Positions 43,894 through 52,261 of a stretch of DNA of 64,000 bases are shown here, in pieces. Within the stretch, counting starts at the first letter, position 1; every line of letters starts with the position of its first letter. Origin of the DNA: Psychroserpens sp. Hel_I_66 (GTDB lineage: Bacteria; Bacteroidota; Bacteroidia; Flavobacteriales; Flavobacteriaceae); assembly GCF_000799465.1 (NCBI RefSeq), contig NZ_JUGU01000001.1, positions 868,001 through 932,000 of the forward strand, written 5' to 3'. The notes beneath the pieces were generated by a model. It was not told the DNA's origin. It did not search any database and was given only the letters and a program-made list of their open reading frames with translations. The translations under genes and the position numbers were made by a program.

Positions 43894-45075
43894 TTATCCA
43901 TGAATACAATCTAAAATGCGTATTATGATCTTACAACCTTCCATAATCTCATCATTTGAAATAGTCAAAGGAGGTGTAATACGGATCGCCTTAGACTCAA
44001 AAAGCAACCAAAAAAGAATTAATCCTTCATCTTGAGCTCTCAAAATAACTTCATTTGTAATCTCTGCGGAATTTGTAATCGCAGCCAACATTAACCCTCT
44101 ACCTCGAATTTCAGAAATTAAAGGATGCTTTAAATGCTCACGAATTATTTGCTCTTTTTCCAGGGCTTGAGCCATTAAATGACTTTCTGTGATTTCTTTA
44201 ACTGTTGCCAATGCAGCAGCAGCAATTACTGGGTGGCCTCCAAATGTCGTGATATGCCCAAGTTTGGGGTTATCTTGAAGAAGGTCCATATATTCCGAAG
44301 AAGATGTAAAAGCACCGATTGGCATTCCGCCACCTAGACCCTTGCCAGTGACCAAGATATCCGGAGAGCAATCATAATGCTCAAAACCAAACAGTTTACC
44401 GGTTCGCCCAATTCCTGGTTGTATTTCATCTAAAATAAGTAGAGCGCCAACAGACTCACATTTTTCTTTAACCAGTTTTAAATATCCATTTTGAGGTTCT
44501 ATAAATCCAGCTCCTCCTTGAATGGTTTCTAAAATAACACCAGCAGTTTTTGTTGTAATCTGCTCAATATCAATACTATTATTAAAGTTGATAAACTTCA
44601 CATCTGGAATTAACGGTCTAAAAGCTTGCTTGCGTTCTTCAAAACCCATCACGCTCAATGCTCCCATAGTATTTCCATGATAAGCATGATGTGCAGAGAT
44701 CATTTCACTTCTTCCTGTGACACGTCGAGCAAGTTTTATCGCGCCTTCAATAGCTTCGGTACCAGAATTGGTGAGGTATGTTTTTTCTAAATGCTTCGGA
44801 AGATGAGCTGCCAGCAGTTTTGTCAACTCTACAGCAGGTTCTTGAATATATTCACCATAGACCATCACGTGTAGATATTTGTCTAATTGATCTTTGATCG
44901 CCTTCACGACTTTAGGATGCTTATGCCCCAAACTACAAGCGGAAACTCCAGCAACAAAATCTAAATACGCTTTGTTATTAGTATCGTAAATGTAAGAACC
45001 TTCAGCATGTGAAATGTTCAATGCCAATGGGTGAGGCGTAGTCTGCGCTTGATATTTGTAAAAATCTGTTGACAT
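43894..45075 (-). CDS. Class III aminotransferase (acetylornithine/ornithine type)
   Basis: PLP enzyme of fold type I, 393 residues from ATG 45073-45075. Motifs: YLDFVAGVSACSLGHKHP near 38, LTNSGTEAIEGAIKLAR (about 102-118), HHAYHGNTMGALSVMG, the LDEIQPGIGRTGKLFGFEHYD block (Asp near 215), and the PLP lysine in LVTGKGLGGGMPIGAF (about 240). HITTFGGHPVIAAAALAT follows. Substrate specificity cannot be settled; the usual annotation is aspartate aminotransferase family. It is 13 nt after the OstA-like gene. It is not of the KdnA (DegT-like) family. Confidence 0.85.
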   Translation of the reverse strand: MSTDFYKYQAQTTPHPLALNISHAEGSYIYDTNNKAYLDFVAGVSACSLGHKHPKVVKAIKDQLDKYLHVMVYGEYIQEPAVELTKLLAAHLPKHLEKTYLTNSGTEAIEGAIKLARRVTGRSEMISAHHAYHGNTMGALSVMGFEERKQAFRPLIPDVKFINFNNSIDIEQITTKTAGVILETIQGGAGFIEPQNGYLKLVKEKCESVGALLILDEIQPGIGRTGKLFGFEHYDCSPDILVTGKGLGGGMPIGAFTSSSEYMDLLQDNPKLGHITTFGGHPVIAAAALATVKEITESHLMAQALEKEQIIREHLKHPLISEIRGRGLMLAAITNSAEITNEVILRAQDEGLILFWLLFESKAIRITPPLTISNDEIMEGCKIIIRILDCIHG

Positions 45076-45088
45076 CAATTACCTTTTT

Positions 45089-46861
45089 TTACCAAAGGAG
45101 TGAGCGTTTTTTTGTGGTTTTATCTATTGTTTTTTTATTTGTGGTCGGTTTTAGAAGTTGGCGTCCAGCCTTATTGACTTCATCTTTATCTTTTTCTCCA
45201 GCTTTTTCTACACGTTTTAAAAGTGCTTCGTCAATAAATTCCTCATCCTCAACGTAAGGATCTAATCCTTTTATGATGGGCAGATCTAAAGGCGGATCTT
45301 CACTAAATAAGTCTTTAACGCTTTTTGGCTGTTCCTCTCCGCGCCAATCAAAACCCCTAAATAGTCTGGCATTCTTTGGGAATTGGCTTTCAGGATAAAT
45401 CTCACCGTCTACCTGATTGAGCAGTGTTACTATTTTATAAGGTCCATCAAATTTAAGATTGATGCTTCCAGATTTTGATTTATTAATCCCAACCAGCGTA
45501 TCATTATCATCTCTACTGTAAAAAATGATTTCCGCATTTTTGATGATATCAACATTGTAGAGTTCATTGTTCTCAAAAAGTCCGATTAATTTCTGACCTT
45601 TTATTTGATTGTAACCATCACCCAAAGTGTCCTTACTTATCAAAAAAGCATTGTCAAAAACCTTTAAGGAGTCGAGTTCCTCTTTTTCTACATTAGAAAT
45701 AAGATGTATGGAATCTCCCGTCATTTGATTATCTAAGTTCCATATTACTGGTCTTCGCTTTGCAGAAAAAGCATCTCCCACATTAAATCTTTTGAGGTTT
45801 ATGAGTTGCGTTAATCCAGATTTATGATCTGCATGAATGGAATCTGCCTTACCACTCATATCACTTTTATACATTTTAGCTTTGTAAAAGGCTCTGGTAA
45901 TGCGATGCTCAGGCTTACCTGTTACCATTAAGGTATCTGCATGAATGTATAGGGAATCTTTTTCTTGAACCGTTATTGCCAAAGCACGTTTTGTAATAAA
46001 CAAAGAATCCTTAGCTCTAAATACTTCACCATGGTGGCCTCTAATAATGGTCTTGTTTACGGTATCTGTAATTGTAATATTATTATCTGCAGAGGCAAAA
46101 CTCCGGTTTCTATCAAAGTATAAACTGTCACCTTCTATTTGAAGATTGTTATAATCAATTTTTGAATTTTTTATAAAATGCCCAAGATCATTATTGGTGT
46201 CGTAAAATCCACGTTCTGAATATACTTTACTTGCCTCACCTGTAATTGTAGAAGGACCATACATGTAAGCATGGCCTGTTTCAGAATAAAAATCAAGCTG
46301 ATTGGTTTCAAGCGTGTATTCAGGATTTACCAAAACCACGTTTTGTAAAAAGCGATATTTGCTATCGTTCATGTAATATCTGCCAATTTGGCTCGTAATT
46401 GTTCCTGAAGAATCTCTCACCACCTTACCTTTACTTTTATAATAAGCCTGTTGTTTTGTACGATCAAAATAAAGTGTATCTGTAGTTAATGTAGACTGAG
46501 GGTCGGTTAACACAACATCGCCAGCAGCAAAAGCTAGTTGCGTAATACCACTATATTCGACATATTTTGAAGTCATGTTAATTGTATCACCTTGCTTCAT
46601 TCTCACATTGCTAAATGCCTCAATAAAATCTTCATTTTGATAATACAAAGCTTTATCGCACCACATATCTATCCCTTCATGAATGATATGAATTTGACCT
46701 TGGTCACTACGTACAAATGTGGTTACGTTATCACCTTTAAGCGAATCTCTAACTGTAAAACCAGAATATTCAATATAGATTTTTTTTGGTTGCTGCGAAT
46801 AGGAGAGAAGCGTTGAGAAACAACAAACTAAAATGAGTAAATATCTAAGCGTTAGATTCAA
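45089..46861 (-). CDS. OstA/LptA-like envelope protein
   Basis: A 590-residue periplasmic protein with signal peptide MNLTLRYLLILVCCFSTLLSYSQ; TTG 46859-46861 is used as start because no in-frame ATG lies near. The N-terminal half holds repeated beta strands of the OstA/LptA fold (DKALYYQNEDFIEAFSNVRMKQGDTINMTSKYVEYSG, LTTDTLYFDRTKQQAYYKSKGKVVRD, LETNQLDFYSETGHAYMYG), the jelly-roll slide that carries LPS. Similar strands run to about 500; the C-terminal tail is Lys/Asp-rich. In Bacteroidota this large form probably replaces LptA or part of LptC. It heads an operon with the aminotransferase gene. Confidence 0.85.
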   Translation of the reverse strand: MNLTLRYLLILVCCFSTLLSYSQQPKKIYIEYSGFTVRDSLKGDNVTTFVRSDQGQIHIIHEGIDMWCDKALYYQNEDFIEAFSNVRMKQGDTINMTSKYVEYSGITQLAFAAGDVVLTDPQSTLTTDTLYFDRTKQQAYYKSKGKVVRDSSGTITSQIGRYYMNDSKYRFLQNVVLVNPEYTLETNQLDFYSETGHAYMYGPSTITGEASKVYSERGFYDTNNDLGHFIKNSKIDYNNLQIEGDSLYFDRNRSFASADNNITITDTVNKTIIRGHHGEVFRAKDSLFITKRALAITVQEKDSLYIHADTLMVTGKPEHRITRAFYKAKMYKSDMSGKADSIHADHKSGLTQLINLKRFNVGDAFSAKRRPVIWNLDNQMTGDSIHLISNVEKEELDSLKVFDNAFLISKDTLGDGYNQIKGQKLIGLFENNELYNVDIIKNAEIIFYSRDDNDTLVGINKSKSGSINLKFDGPYKIVTLLNQVDGEIYPESQFPKNARLFRGFDWRGEEQPKSVKDLFSEDPPLDLPIIKGLDPYVEDEEFIDEALLKRVEKAGEKDKDEVNKAGRQLLKPTTNKKTIDKTTKKRSLLW

Positions 46862-46878
46862 GGTAAAATAATTTGATT

Positions 46879-46886
46879 CAAAAATA
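46879..46886 (-). promoter_or_regulatory. Possible -7 element for the OstA-like gene
   Basis: Minus-strand TATTTTTG (TAnnTTTG), 18 bp before the TTG start; it supports the TTG as start by leaving a very short leader. A CTTCGGAA octamer lies just upstream (46897-46904). Confidence 0.4.
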
Positions 46887-46972
46887 ACTATTATCTCTTC
46901 GGAAATGTAACTGTTAACAGATTTTTAGTAGAGTAGTTGTATTTTGGGAAGTTATTGCTAAAATTCATATTA

Positions 46973-47003
46973 AAAAAGGTATCCTATTTCTAGAATACCT
47001 TTT
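46973..47003 (-). terminator. Terminator after purA
   Basis: Inverted repeat AAAAAGGTAT ... ATACCTTTT around a 12-nt interval, ending in a T run on the minus strand, 22 nt after the purA stop. It separates the relA-fur-purA group from the OstA-like operon. Confidence 0.75.
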
Positions 47004-47024
47004 AAATTTTTTTTAATTTATTTC

Positions 47025-48296
47025 TTATCTATTTATCGTCTGAGTCCTATCTGGACCTACAGAAACAATAGTAATAGGAATTTCTAGTTCCTTTTCTAAA
47101 AAGGCGATGTAGTCATTAAGTTCCGAAGGAAATTGAGATACATTTCTCATTTTGGTTAAGTCGTCTTTCCACCCTTTAAACTCGGTATAAATTGGAGTCA
47201 CGTTTTCTTCTTCAATATTAAACGGTAAATGTGTAATTGTTTCTCCTTTGTATTTATAAGCGGTACATACCTTTAAGGTTTTAAACCCTGAAAGCACGTC
47301 TCCTTTCATCATGCTCAATTGCGTGACTCCATTGACTTGGCAAGCATATTTAAGCGCTACGAGATCTAACCATCCGCAACGTCTTGGTCGTCCTGTAACT
47401 GCTCCAAACTCATGACCAATACGAGCCATATTTGCTCCAATCTCGTCAAATAATTCTGTTGGAAATGGCCCAGAACCGACACGAGTTGTGTAAGCCTTAA
47501 AAATTCCGAAGACTTCTCCAATTCTATTTGGTGCAACACCTAAACCTGTACATGCTCCAGAAGCAGTGGTATTTGAGGATGTTACAAACGGATAGGTCCC
47601 AAAGTCAATATCTAACAGAGAACCTTGTGCACCTTCTGCTAAAATAGATTTCCCAGCTTTTAGGGCTTGGTTTAAATATTCTTCGCTATCAATAAACTGT
47701 AATTCTTTTAAACGCTCAACAGCTGCAAAGAATTCGTTTTCCATTTCGTTTAAATCATATTGAATATCTACATTGTAGAACCCAATCATTGCTTCATGTT
47801 TGTTTGCTAAAGCTCTGTATTTTTCTTTCCAGTTTGGTAATTCTAAATCTCCAATACGAATCCCATTACGACCGGTTTTGTCCATATATGTTGGTCCAAT
47901 TCCCTTTAATGTCGATCCAATTTTGGCCTTACCTTTTGAGGTTTCGGAAGCTGCATCTAACAAACGATGGGTTGGTAAAATGACATGCGCTTTTCTAGAA
48001 ATAATCAATTTGGATTTGTAATCTAAGTCAAACTTATCTAAACCATCTAATTCCTGCACAAATACAACGGGATCAATAACCACTCCATTACCAATTACAT
48101 TAATCGAATCGTCATGAAAAATACCTGAGGGTATCGTTCTCAATACATGCTTTATACCGTCAAATTCTAATGTGTGACCAGCATTTGGCCCACCTTGAAA
48201 ACGTGCAATAATGTTGTATTTGGAGGTGAGTACATCAACAATTTTTCCTTTGCCTTCGTCGCCCCATTGTAGTCCTAGTAGTAAATCTACTGCCAT
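47025..48296 (-). CDS. purA: Adenylosuccinate synthase
   Basis: GTP-dependent ligation of aspartate to IMP, first step from IMP to AMP. The 423 residues begin with MAVDLLLGLQWGDEGKGKIVD (GDEGKGK P-loop-like at 12-18), then FQGGPNAGHT (about 34-43), KGIGPTYMDKTGRNGIRIGD, EGAQGSLLDIDFGTYPFVTSSNTT, GVFGIFKAY-like IGEVFGIFKAYTTRVGSGPFPTE, RRCGWLDLVAL and a final VSVGPDRTQTI. All IMP/GTP motifs are present. It starts 9 nt after fur, so probably one transcript. Confidence 0.97.
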   Translation of the reverse strand: MAVDLLLGLQWGDEGKGKIVDVLTSKYNIIARFQGGPNAGHTLEFDGIKHVLRTIPSGIFHDDSINVIGNGVVIDPVVFVQELDGLDKFDLDYKSKLIISRKAHVILPTHRLLDAASETSKGKAKIGSTLKGIGPTYMDKTGRNGIRIGDLELPNWKEKYRALANKHEAMIGFYNVDIQYDLNEMENEFFAAVERLKELQFIDSEEYLNQALKAGKSILAEGAQGSLLDIDFGTYPFVTSSNTTASGACTGLGVAPNRIGEVFGIFKAYTTRVGSGPFPTELFDEIGANMARIGHEFGAVTGRPRRCGWLDLVALKYACQVNGVTQLSMMKGDVLSGFKTLKVCTAYKYKGETITHLPFNIEEENVTPIYTEFKGWKDDLTKMRNVSQFPSELNDYIAFLEKELEIPITIVSVGPDRTQTINR

Positions 48297-48305
48297 TTTG
48301 TAAAA

Positions 48306-48761
48306 TTAGTTAGTTGGTTTATTTTTTGTTCCGTAGAAATAAAGAGAGTGGTTGGAGATAGAAATATCAAAAACCTCTTCAATTGTTTTTTTGATGGATT
48401 GAATTCGTGGATCACAAAATTCTATAACCTCACCGGTATCTGTCATGATTACATGATCGTGCTGTTTATCAAAATACGATTTTTCGTAATGCGCTTGGTT
48501 TTGACCAAATTGGTGCTTTCTTACGAGTGCACATTCCATTAAAATCTCTATTGTATTGTAAAGTGTTGCACGACTAACCCGATAGTTTTTGTTTTTCATT
48601 TTGATGTACAAAGATTCGATATCAAAATGCTCTTCGCTATCATAAATTTCTTGGAGAATGGCATAACGCTCTGGTGTTTTTCTATGACCTTTGTCTTCTA
48701 AAAACTTAGTAAAAACGTTTTTTACAATCTCTTGGTTAGTATGTTCAGTTTTATCGCTCAT
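48306..48761 (-). CDS. fur: Fur-family transcriptional regulator
   Basis: Metal-responsive winged-helix repressor. ATG 48759-48761 gives 151 residues; a TTG start at 48800 would overlap the likely promoter. DNA-binding domain: [29 protein letters not shown] with recognition helix [20 protein letters not shown]. Dimer domain: [22 protein letters not shown], then [17 protein letters not shown]. The CxxC pair that holds the structural zinc in many Fur proteins is replaced (MTDTG), leaving one Cys; the His-rich HDH metal site stays. The ferric-uptake role is thus likely but metal choice is uncertain. Confidence 0.9.
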   Translation of the reverse strand: MSDKTEHTNQEIVKNVFTKFLEDKGHRKTPERYAILQEIYDSEEHFDIESLYIKMKNKNYRVSRATLYNTIEILMECALVRKHQFGQNQAHYEKSYFDKQHDHVIMTDTGEVIEFCDPRIQSIKKTIEEVFDISISNHSLYFYGTKNKPTN

Positions 48762-48797
48762 GTTTAACTCGTGTGGAGTTTTCTTTTCATCAAGTTT

Positions 48798-48805
48798 CAA
48801 ATTTA
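48798..48805 (-). promoter_or_regulatory. Possible -7 element for fur
   Basis: Minus-strand TAAATTTG (TAnnTTTG), 36 bp before the ATG. It covers the alternative TTG start, which argues for the ATG. Confidence 0.45.
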
Positions 48806-48866
48806 CATATTTTTAAACCAAATAGTTTATAATTTTTAGCTAAAATATAGTGTAGTTTTTAACAAT

Positions 48867-51071
48867 TTAAACTCTTGTTACTTTATCGATACCGTTAATC
48901 TTTTTGAGATTGTCGATTAGCTTTTTGAGCATTGTGCTATTTGGAACAACGACATTGATTTTTCCCGTAAAAATGCCATCATCAGATTCAAAACTTATAC
49001 TCTTCATATTGACATGCATATTAGAGGATATGACTTGAGTGATGTTATTTACAAGTCCTAAATTGTCTATGCCAGATAATTTTATCTGCGTTGCAAACTC
49101 TTGCTGAGAGGAATCAATCCATTTTGCCTGCATTACTCTATAAGCATAATTAGATTGCATACTCAAAGCGTTAGGACAATTCTTTTTATGAACTTTAATA
49201 CCTTCATTAATTGTTAAAAATCCAAATACAGGATCTCCAGGAATTGGATTGCAACATGTAGATAATTTGTAATCTAGTTTTTCTTCTTCTTTACCAAAAA
49301 CGAGTTGATCATATTTTGCTGTAATTTCATCTTTGTCTATGTCTGGAGCAGTGCTAGGCCTACGAATTTTATTTTTAATATAACTCATAAACATATTACT
49401 ACGTGATGACGCGTAATCTTTTAGCATTGCGTTATCAATAGTACCAATACCAACACGATAAAATAAATCTAAACTGGTTTTAAGTTTGAAATGGGTGACC
49501 ATTTCATTGACCGATTTTTCATCGAGCGAAATTTTAAGCTGCTTCAGCTTGCGTCTTAATATTTCTTTGCCATCTTCTGCAATGTCTTTTTTATCTGCTT
49601 TTAATGCAGACTTTATTTTACTTAAAGCTCTGGCGGTAGTTGCGTAATCAAGCCAATTGCGATTGGGTTTTATGTTTTCCGCAGTTAAAATCTCAACTTG
49701 ATCGCCACTGTTGAGTTCGTGACTTAAAGGTACAAGTCTCCCGTTAACCTTCGCGCCTTTTGTTTTCATACCAACCTCTGTATGAACACTAAATGCAAAA
49801 TCTAAAGGTGTAGCGCCTTTTGGTAAGGATTTCAAATCCCCTTTTGGTGAGAACACAAAGATTTCTTTAGAATATAGATTGAGTTTAAACTGCTCGACAA
49901 AATCGACCGCATTGTTCTCGTTACCTTCTAGTGCTTCCTGTAATTTATTGATCCATGCGTCTAGAGCATCTTCTGCATTTCCTTGTTTGTATTTATAATG
50001 TGCTGCGTAACCCTTTTCTGCAATTTCATTCATGCGCTCACTGCGCACTTGCACTTCTACCCATCTGTTTTTAGGACCCATTACCGTAATATGGAGCGCT
50101 TCATAACCTGTGGATTTTGGTGATGAAATCCAATCTCTAAGTCGTATTGGGTTGGGGACAAAATGATCGGTTACGATAGAGTATATTTTCCAGGCAAGAA
50201 ATTTTTCGTTCGCATAATCAGATTTATAGATGATGCGAACCGCAAACTTATCGTACACTTCATCAAAATCGACCCCTTGCTTTTGCATCTTTTTTCTAAT
50301 GGAAAAAATTGATTTTGGTCGCCCTTTGATTTCGTAATTTAAACCTTCCTTGTCCAGAGAATCAACAATGACCTTTGAGAATGCTTTGATGTATTCATCT
50401 TGTTCCTGTTTGCTTTCTTGCATCTTTTCTAAGATGTCGTTGTAAACTTCGGGTTCGGTATATTTCATACCGAGATCCTCGAGTTCGGTCTTGATGTTGT
50501 ACAAACCTATTCGGTGGGCGAGAGGAGCGTAAATGTATAAGGTTTCCGAAGCAATCTTCTCTTGCTTATCTGGTCGCATAGAGTCCATTGTTTGCATATT
50601 ATGAAGACGGTCTGCGATCTTTATGATGATCACGCGCACGTCATCATTGAGCGTCAATAGCATTTTACGGAAATTCTCTGCCTGAGTTGAAACATCGGTC
50701 TCTTTACTCAATGAGGATATTTTGGTGAGACCATCAACAATGCGAGCTACGGTTTCTCCAAAGAGGCGTTCAATATCACTTTTGGTATAATTGGGATTGT
50801 CCTCAACAACATCGTGGAGTAGAGCAGAGGCAATGCTTGTTGCATCCATACCAATTTCACTTGCCACAATTCGTGCTACAGCAATTGGGTGGAAAATATA
50901 GGCTTCTCCAGATTTACGACGCTGGTCTTTATGGGCATCTAAAGCGACCTCAAACGCATGCCGAATGAGTTTCTTGTCTTCATCTGTAAGTGTCCTGTAA
51001 CTTACCTTTAGAAGATTTTTATAGGCCTTTGCAATATCTGCATTTTCTTTTTCTATGGCTTCCTCTGTCAT
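48867..51071 (-). CDS. Bifunctional (p)ppGpp synthetase/hydrolase (RelA/SpoT)
   Basis: Stringent-response enzyme of 734 residues. HD hydrolase domain: FHPIAVARIVA, HDVVEDNPNY (His-Asp near 86-87) and ADRLHNMQTM, all intact. Synthetase domain: KKMQKQGVDFDEVYDKFAVRIIY (about 250-272), STGYEALHITVMGP, and VEVQVRSERMNEIAEKGYAAHYKYK. Then TGS (VFSPKGDLKSLPKGATPLDFAFSVH), helical region, a Cys-containing CCNPIPGDPVFGFL motif and a C-terminal ACT domain. Both activities look functional, as expected for a single Rsh. It is the first gene of the minus-strand fur-purA group. Confidence 0.95.
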   Translation of the reverse strand: MTEEAIEKENADIAKAYKNLLKVSYRTLTDEDKKLIRHAFEVALDAHKDQRRKSGEAYIFHPIAVARIVASEIGMDATSIASALLHDVVEDNPNYTKSDIERLFGETVARIVDGLTKISSLSKETDVSTQAENFRKMLLTLNDDVRVIIIKIADRLHNMQTMDSMRPDKQEKIASETLYIYAPLAHRIGLYNIKTELEDLGMKYTEPEVYNDILEKMQESKQEQDEYIKAFSKVIVDSLDKEGLNYEIKGRPKSIFSIRKKMQKQGVDFDEVYDKFAVRIIYKSDYANEKFLAWKIYSIVTDHFVPNPIRLRDWISSPKSTGYEALHITVMGPKNRWVEVQVRSERMNEIAEKGYAAHYKYKQGNAEDALDAWINKLQEALEGNENNAVDFVEQFKLNLYSKEIFVFSPKGDLKSLPKGATPLDFAFSVHTEVGMKTKGAKVNGRLVPLSHELNSGDQVEILTAENIKPNRNWLDYATTARALSKIKSALKADKKDIAEDGKEILRRKLKQLKISLDEKSVNEMVTHFKLKTSLDLFYRVGIGTIDNAMLKDYASSRSNMFMSYIKNKIRRPSTAPDIDKDEITAKYDQLVFGKEEEKLDYKLSTCCNPIPGDPVFGFLTINEGIKVHKKNCPNALSMQSNYAYRVMQAKWIDSSQQEFATQIKLSGIDNLGLVNNITQVISSNMHVNMKSISFESDDGIFTGKINVVVPNSTMLKKLIDNLKKINGIDKVTRV

Positions 51072-51384
51072 AGAACTAAAGTAAGCATAAGATATGTATT
51101 GTGCAACGGGTTTTCTGGGTTTTGTATTAGGAAATGAATTTTTGAATTATTTCTTCGGAAATGTGAATGCTTTATTTTTAGGGATTGGATTTTTGGTTTT
51201 CGCTAACGTGTTCGTGTTATGGCTAGTTGCGTTGGTTGGAACTAATTTAGTAAAAGAAAACGAACCAGAGGAAAATTCGGAGAATTTTCCGAGTACACAC
51301 AAAACGAGCAATTAGTTATACACGTTGTTGTGCAACGTTTTTTGTATCTTTACAATCAGGCTTAAATTTATAAAAAAATAAAAT
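51072..51384. other. Accessory region between relA/spoT and the orphan sensor gene
   Basis: No confident gene. An open frame of 73 codons on the plus strand (51094-51315, MYCATGFLGFVLGNEFL) is hydrophobic and has a Glu/Asn-rich tail, but shows no recognisable domain and no promoter. The DNA contains CGCTAACGTG (51201-51210) and GGCTAGTTGCG (51221-51231), sequences of a kind I associate with exchangeable gene cassettes in Bacteroidota, and the inverted repeat at 51322-51338. Its base composition looks richer in G than the neighbours. Confidence 0.4.
51322..51338. repeat. Inverted repeat flanking the orphan sensor gene, left
   Basis: ACGTTG-TTGTG-CAACGT, a 6-bp stem. Its core GTTGTGCAAC (51327-51336) has its exact reverse complement GTTGCACAAC at 52013-52022, so the two bracket the gene at 51385-51984 as terminal inverted repeats of a small unit of about 700 bp. 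Confidence 0.5.
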
Positions 51385-51984
51385 ATGGCATTCTATAATA
51401 AGATAAAATGGATACTCGGAATACTGATAATTTTTATTCTAATCATTGCTACAAACTTAATTGATAAGAACAATTTTGTTAGAGTTCGTGATTCAGTAGT
51501 TACAATTTATGAAGATAGGTTAATCGCTAAAGGCTTATTATTTGAAATGCTTAAGTCTGTTCAGCGAAAGGAATTAGCTATATCATTATCCGACACCACT
51601 TTTTACAACACAGAAAATTCAAAAGTCAACGAAAATATACAGTCTCTAGTTTCTAGATTTGAGCAAACAAAATTGACAAAAGCGGAGGCTAAGGTATTCA
51701 ATGATTTAAAGATAAATGTTCAGTCATTGTTAGATTCCGAAAGTCAGCTTTTAATTTCTGATTACAATAATAATTCGCAAGTTTTAAATCAAATAACAAA
51801 TTTGAAAACAAATCTTAACGATTTATCAAAAATTCAGCTTAGTGAGGGAAGTAGGCAAATGTCAATTAGTAAACGTGCTCTTGACACAGTCGAATTATTT
51901 ACTCAAATCGAGATTTATATATTGGTTTTCTTGGCTATTATAATTCAGGTTATTGTAATGTATAAGCCCAAAGAAGAGTCCTAG
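51385..51984 (+). CDS. Orphan MCP-type four-helix-bundle membrane protein
   Basis: A 199-residue membrane protein. Helix 1 at about 8-25 (IKWILGILIIFILIIATNLI), then a periplasmic helical domain of about 145 residues (VRDSVVTIYEDRLIAKGLLFEMLKS ... SEGSRQMSISKRALDTVELF), then helix 2 at about 174-192 (IYILVFLAIIIQVIVMY) and a 7-residue cytoplasmic tail. This is the layout of the 4HB_MCP ligand-binding module of chemoreceptors, but with no HAMP or signalling domain. It stands alone on the plus strand in an accessory region between inverted repeats. It may pair with a separate signalling protein; none is nearby. Family call is moderately sure. Confidence 0.65.
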   Translation: MAFYNKIKWILGILIIFILIIATNLIDKNNFVRVRDSVVTIYEDRLIAKGLLFEMLKSVQRKELAISLSDTTFYNTENSKVNENIQSLVSRFEQTKLTKAEAKVFNDLKINVQSLLDSESQLLISDYNNNSQVLNQITNLKTNLNDLSKIQLSEGSRQMSISKRALDTVELFTQIEIYILVFLAIIIQVIVMYKPKEES

Positions 51985-52012
51985 ATTCAATTTTCCAGCA
52001 TTTTTGTTAAAT

Positions 52013-52022
52013 GTTGCACAAC
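52013..52022. repeat. Inverted repeat flanking the orphan sensor gene, right
   Basis: GTTGCACAAC, reverse complement of the left core at 51327-51336, 29 bp after the sensor stop. Followed by AGTCGTTAGCGAAG (52058-52071), which contains the reverse complement of the CGCTAAC at 51201. Confidence 0.45.
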
Positions 52023-52092
52023 TTTATGATATGAGTCCGTTTTAATGACTTATATCAGTCGTTAGCGAAGTTCGACAATTTTTATGAGAATC

Positions 52093-52221
52093 TCAATACG
52101 TAGTTCTACATAAATCCCTAACCCACTCAAGCAAGGTCGGATGCGAATAATGCGCCACCACATAAGTAGGATGAGGCGTTAAATTGCTCAAACTGTTTTT
52201 AGATAATTTTTTGAGATAAGT
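52093..52221 (-). pseudogene. Detached copy of the M48 protease gene 3' end
   Basis: The minus-strand frame here reads [20 protein letters not shown] and [13 protein letters not shown], nearly the same as the last 37 residues of the M48 protease ending at 54622 (...[22 protein letters not shown]). There is no start codon and nothing of the rest of the gene, so it is a fragment. It lies beyond the stop of the surface lipoprotein gene, so that gene is flanked by two copies of the protease end. Confidence 0.85.
52118..52221 (-). repeat. 104-bp direct repeat, distal copy
   Basis: Aligns without gaps with 54635-54738; I count 8 differences in 104 positions, five of them in the first 21 bases, and 3 in the remaining 83. 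It marks one edge of an inserted segment of about 2.5 kb. Confidence 0.85.
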
Positions 52222-52261
52222 TAATAGGATAATTTTTTTAAAATGCACATAAAATGTTTGC

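Noticed and set aside
43894..45075. Candidate for the missing KdnA aminotransferase
   Set aside because: Its motifs are those of class III acetylornithine-type aminotransferases, whereas KdnA belongs to the DegT/DnrJ-like group, and the gene lies about 9 kb away in another operon.
41821..47955. Near matches to the octamer such as GTCCGAAG (41827 region) and TTTCGGAAG (47943 region)
   Set aside because: They differ at one position from CTTCGGAA/TTCCGAAG, so they were left out of the count of 36.
51094..51315. 73-codon frame between relA/spoT and the sensor gene
   Set aside because: No recognisable domain, no promoter match, and it lies in cassette-like DNA; mentioned within the region entry but not called a gene.
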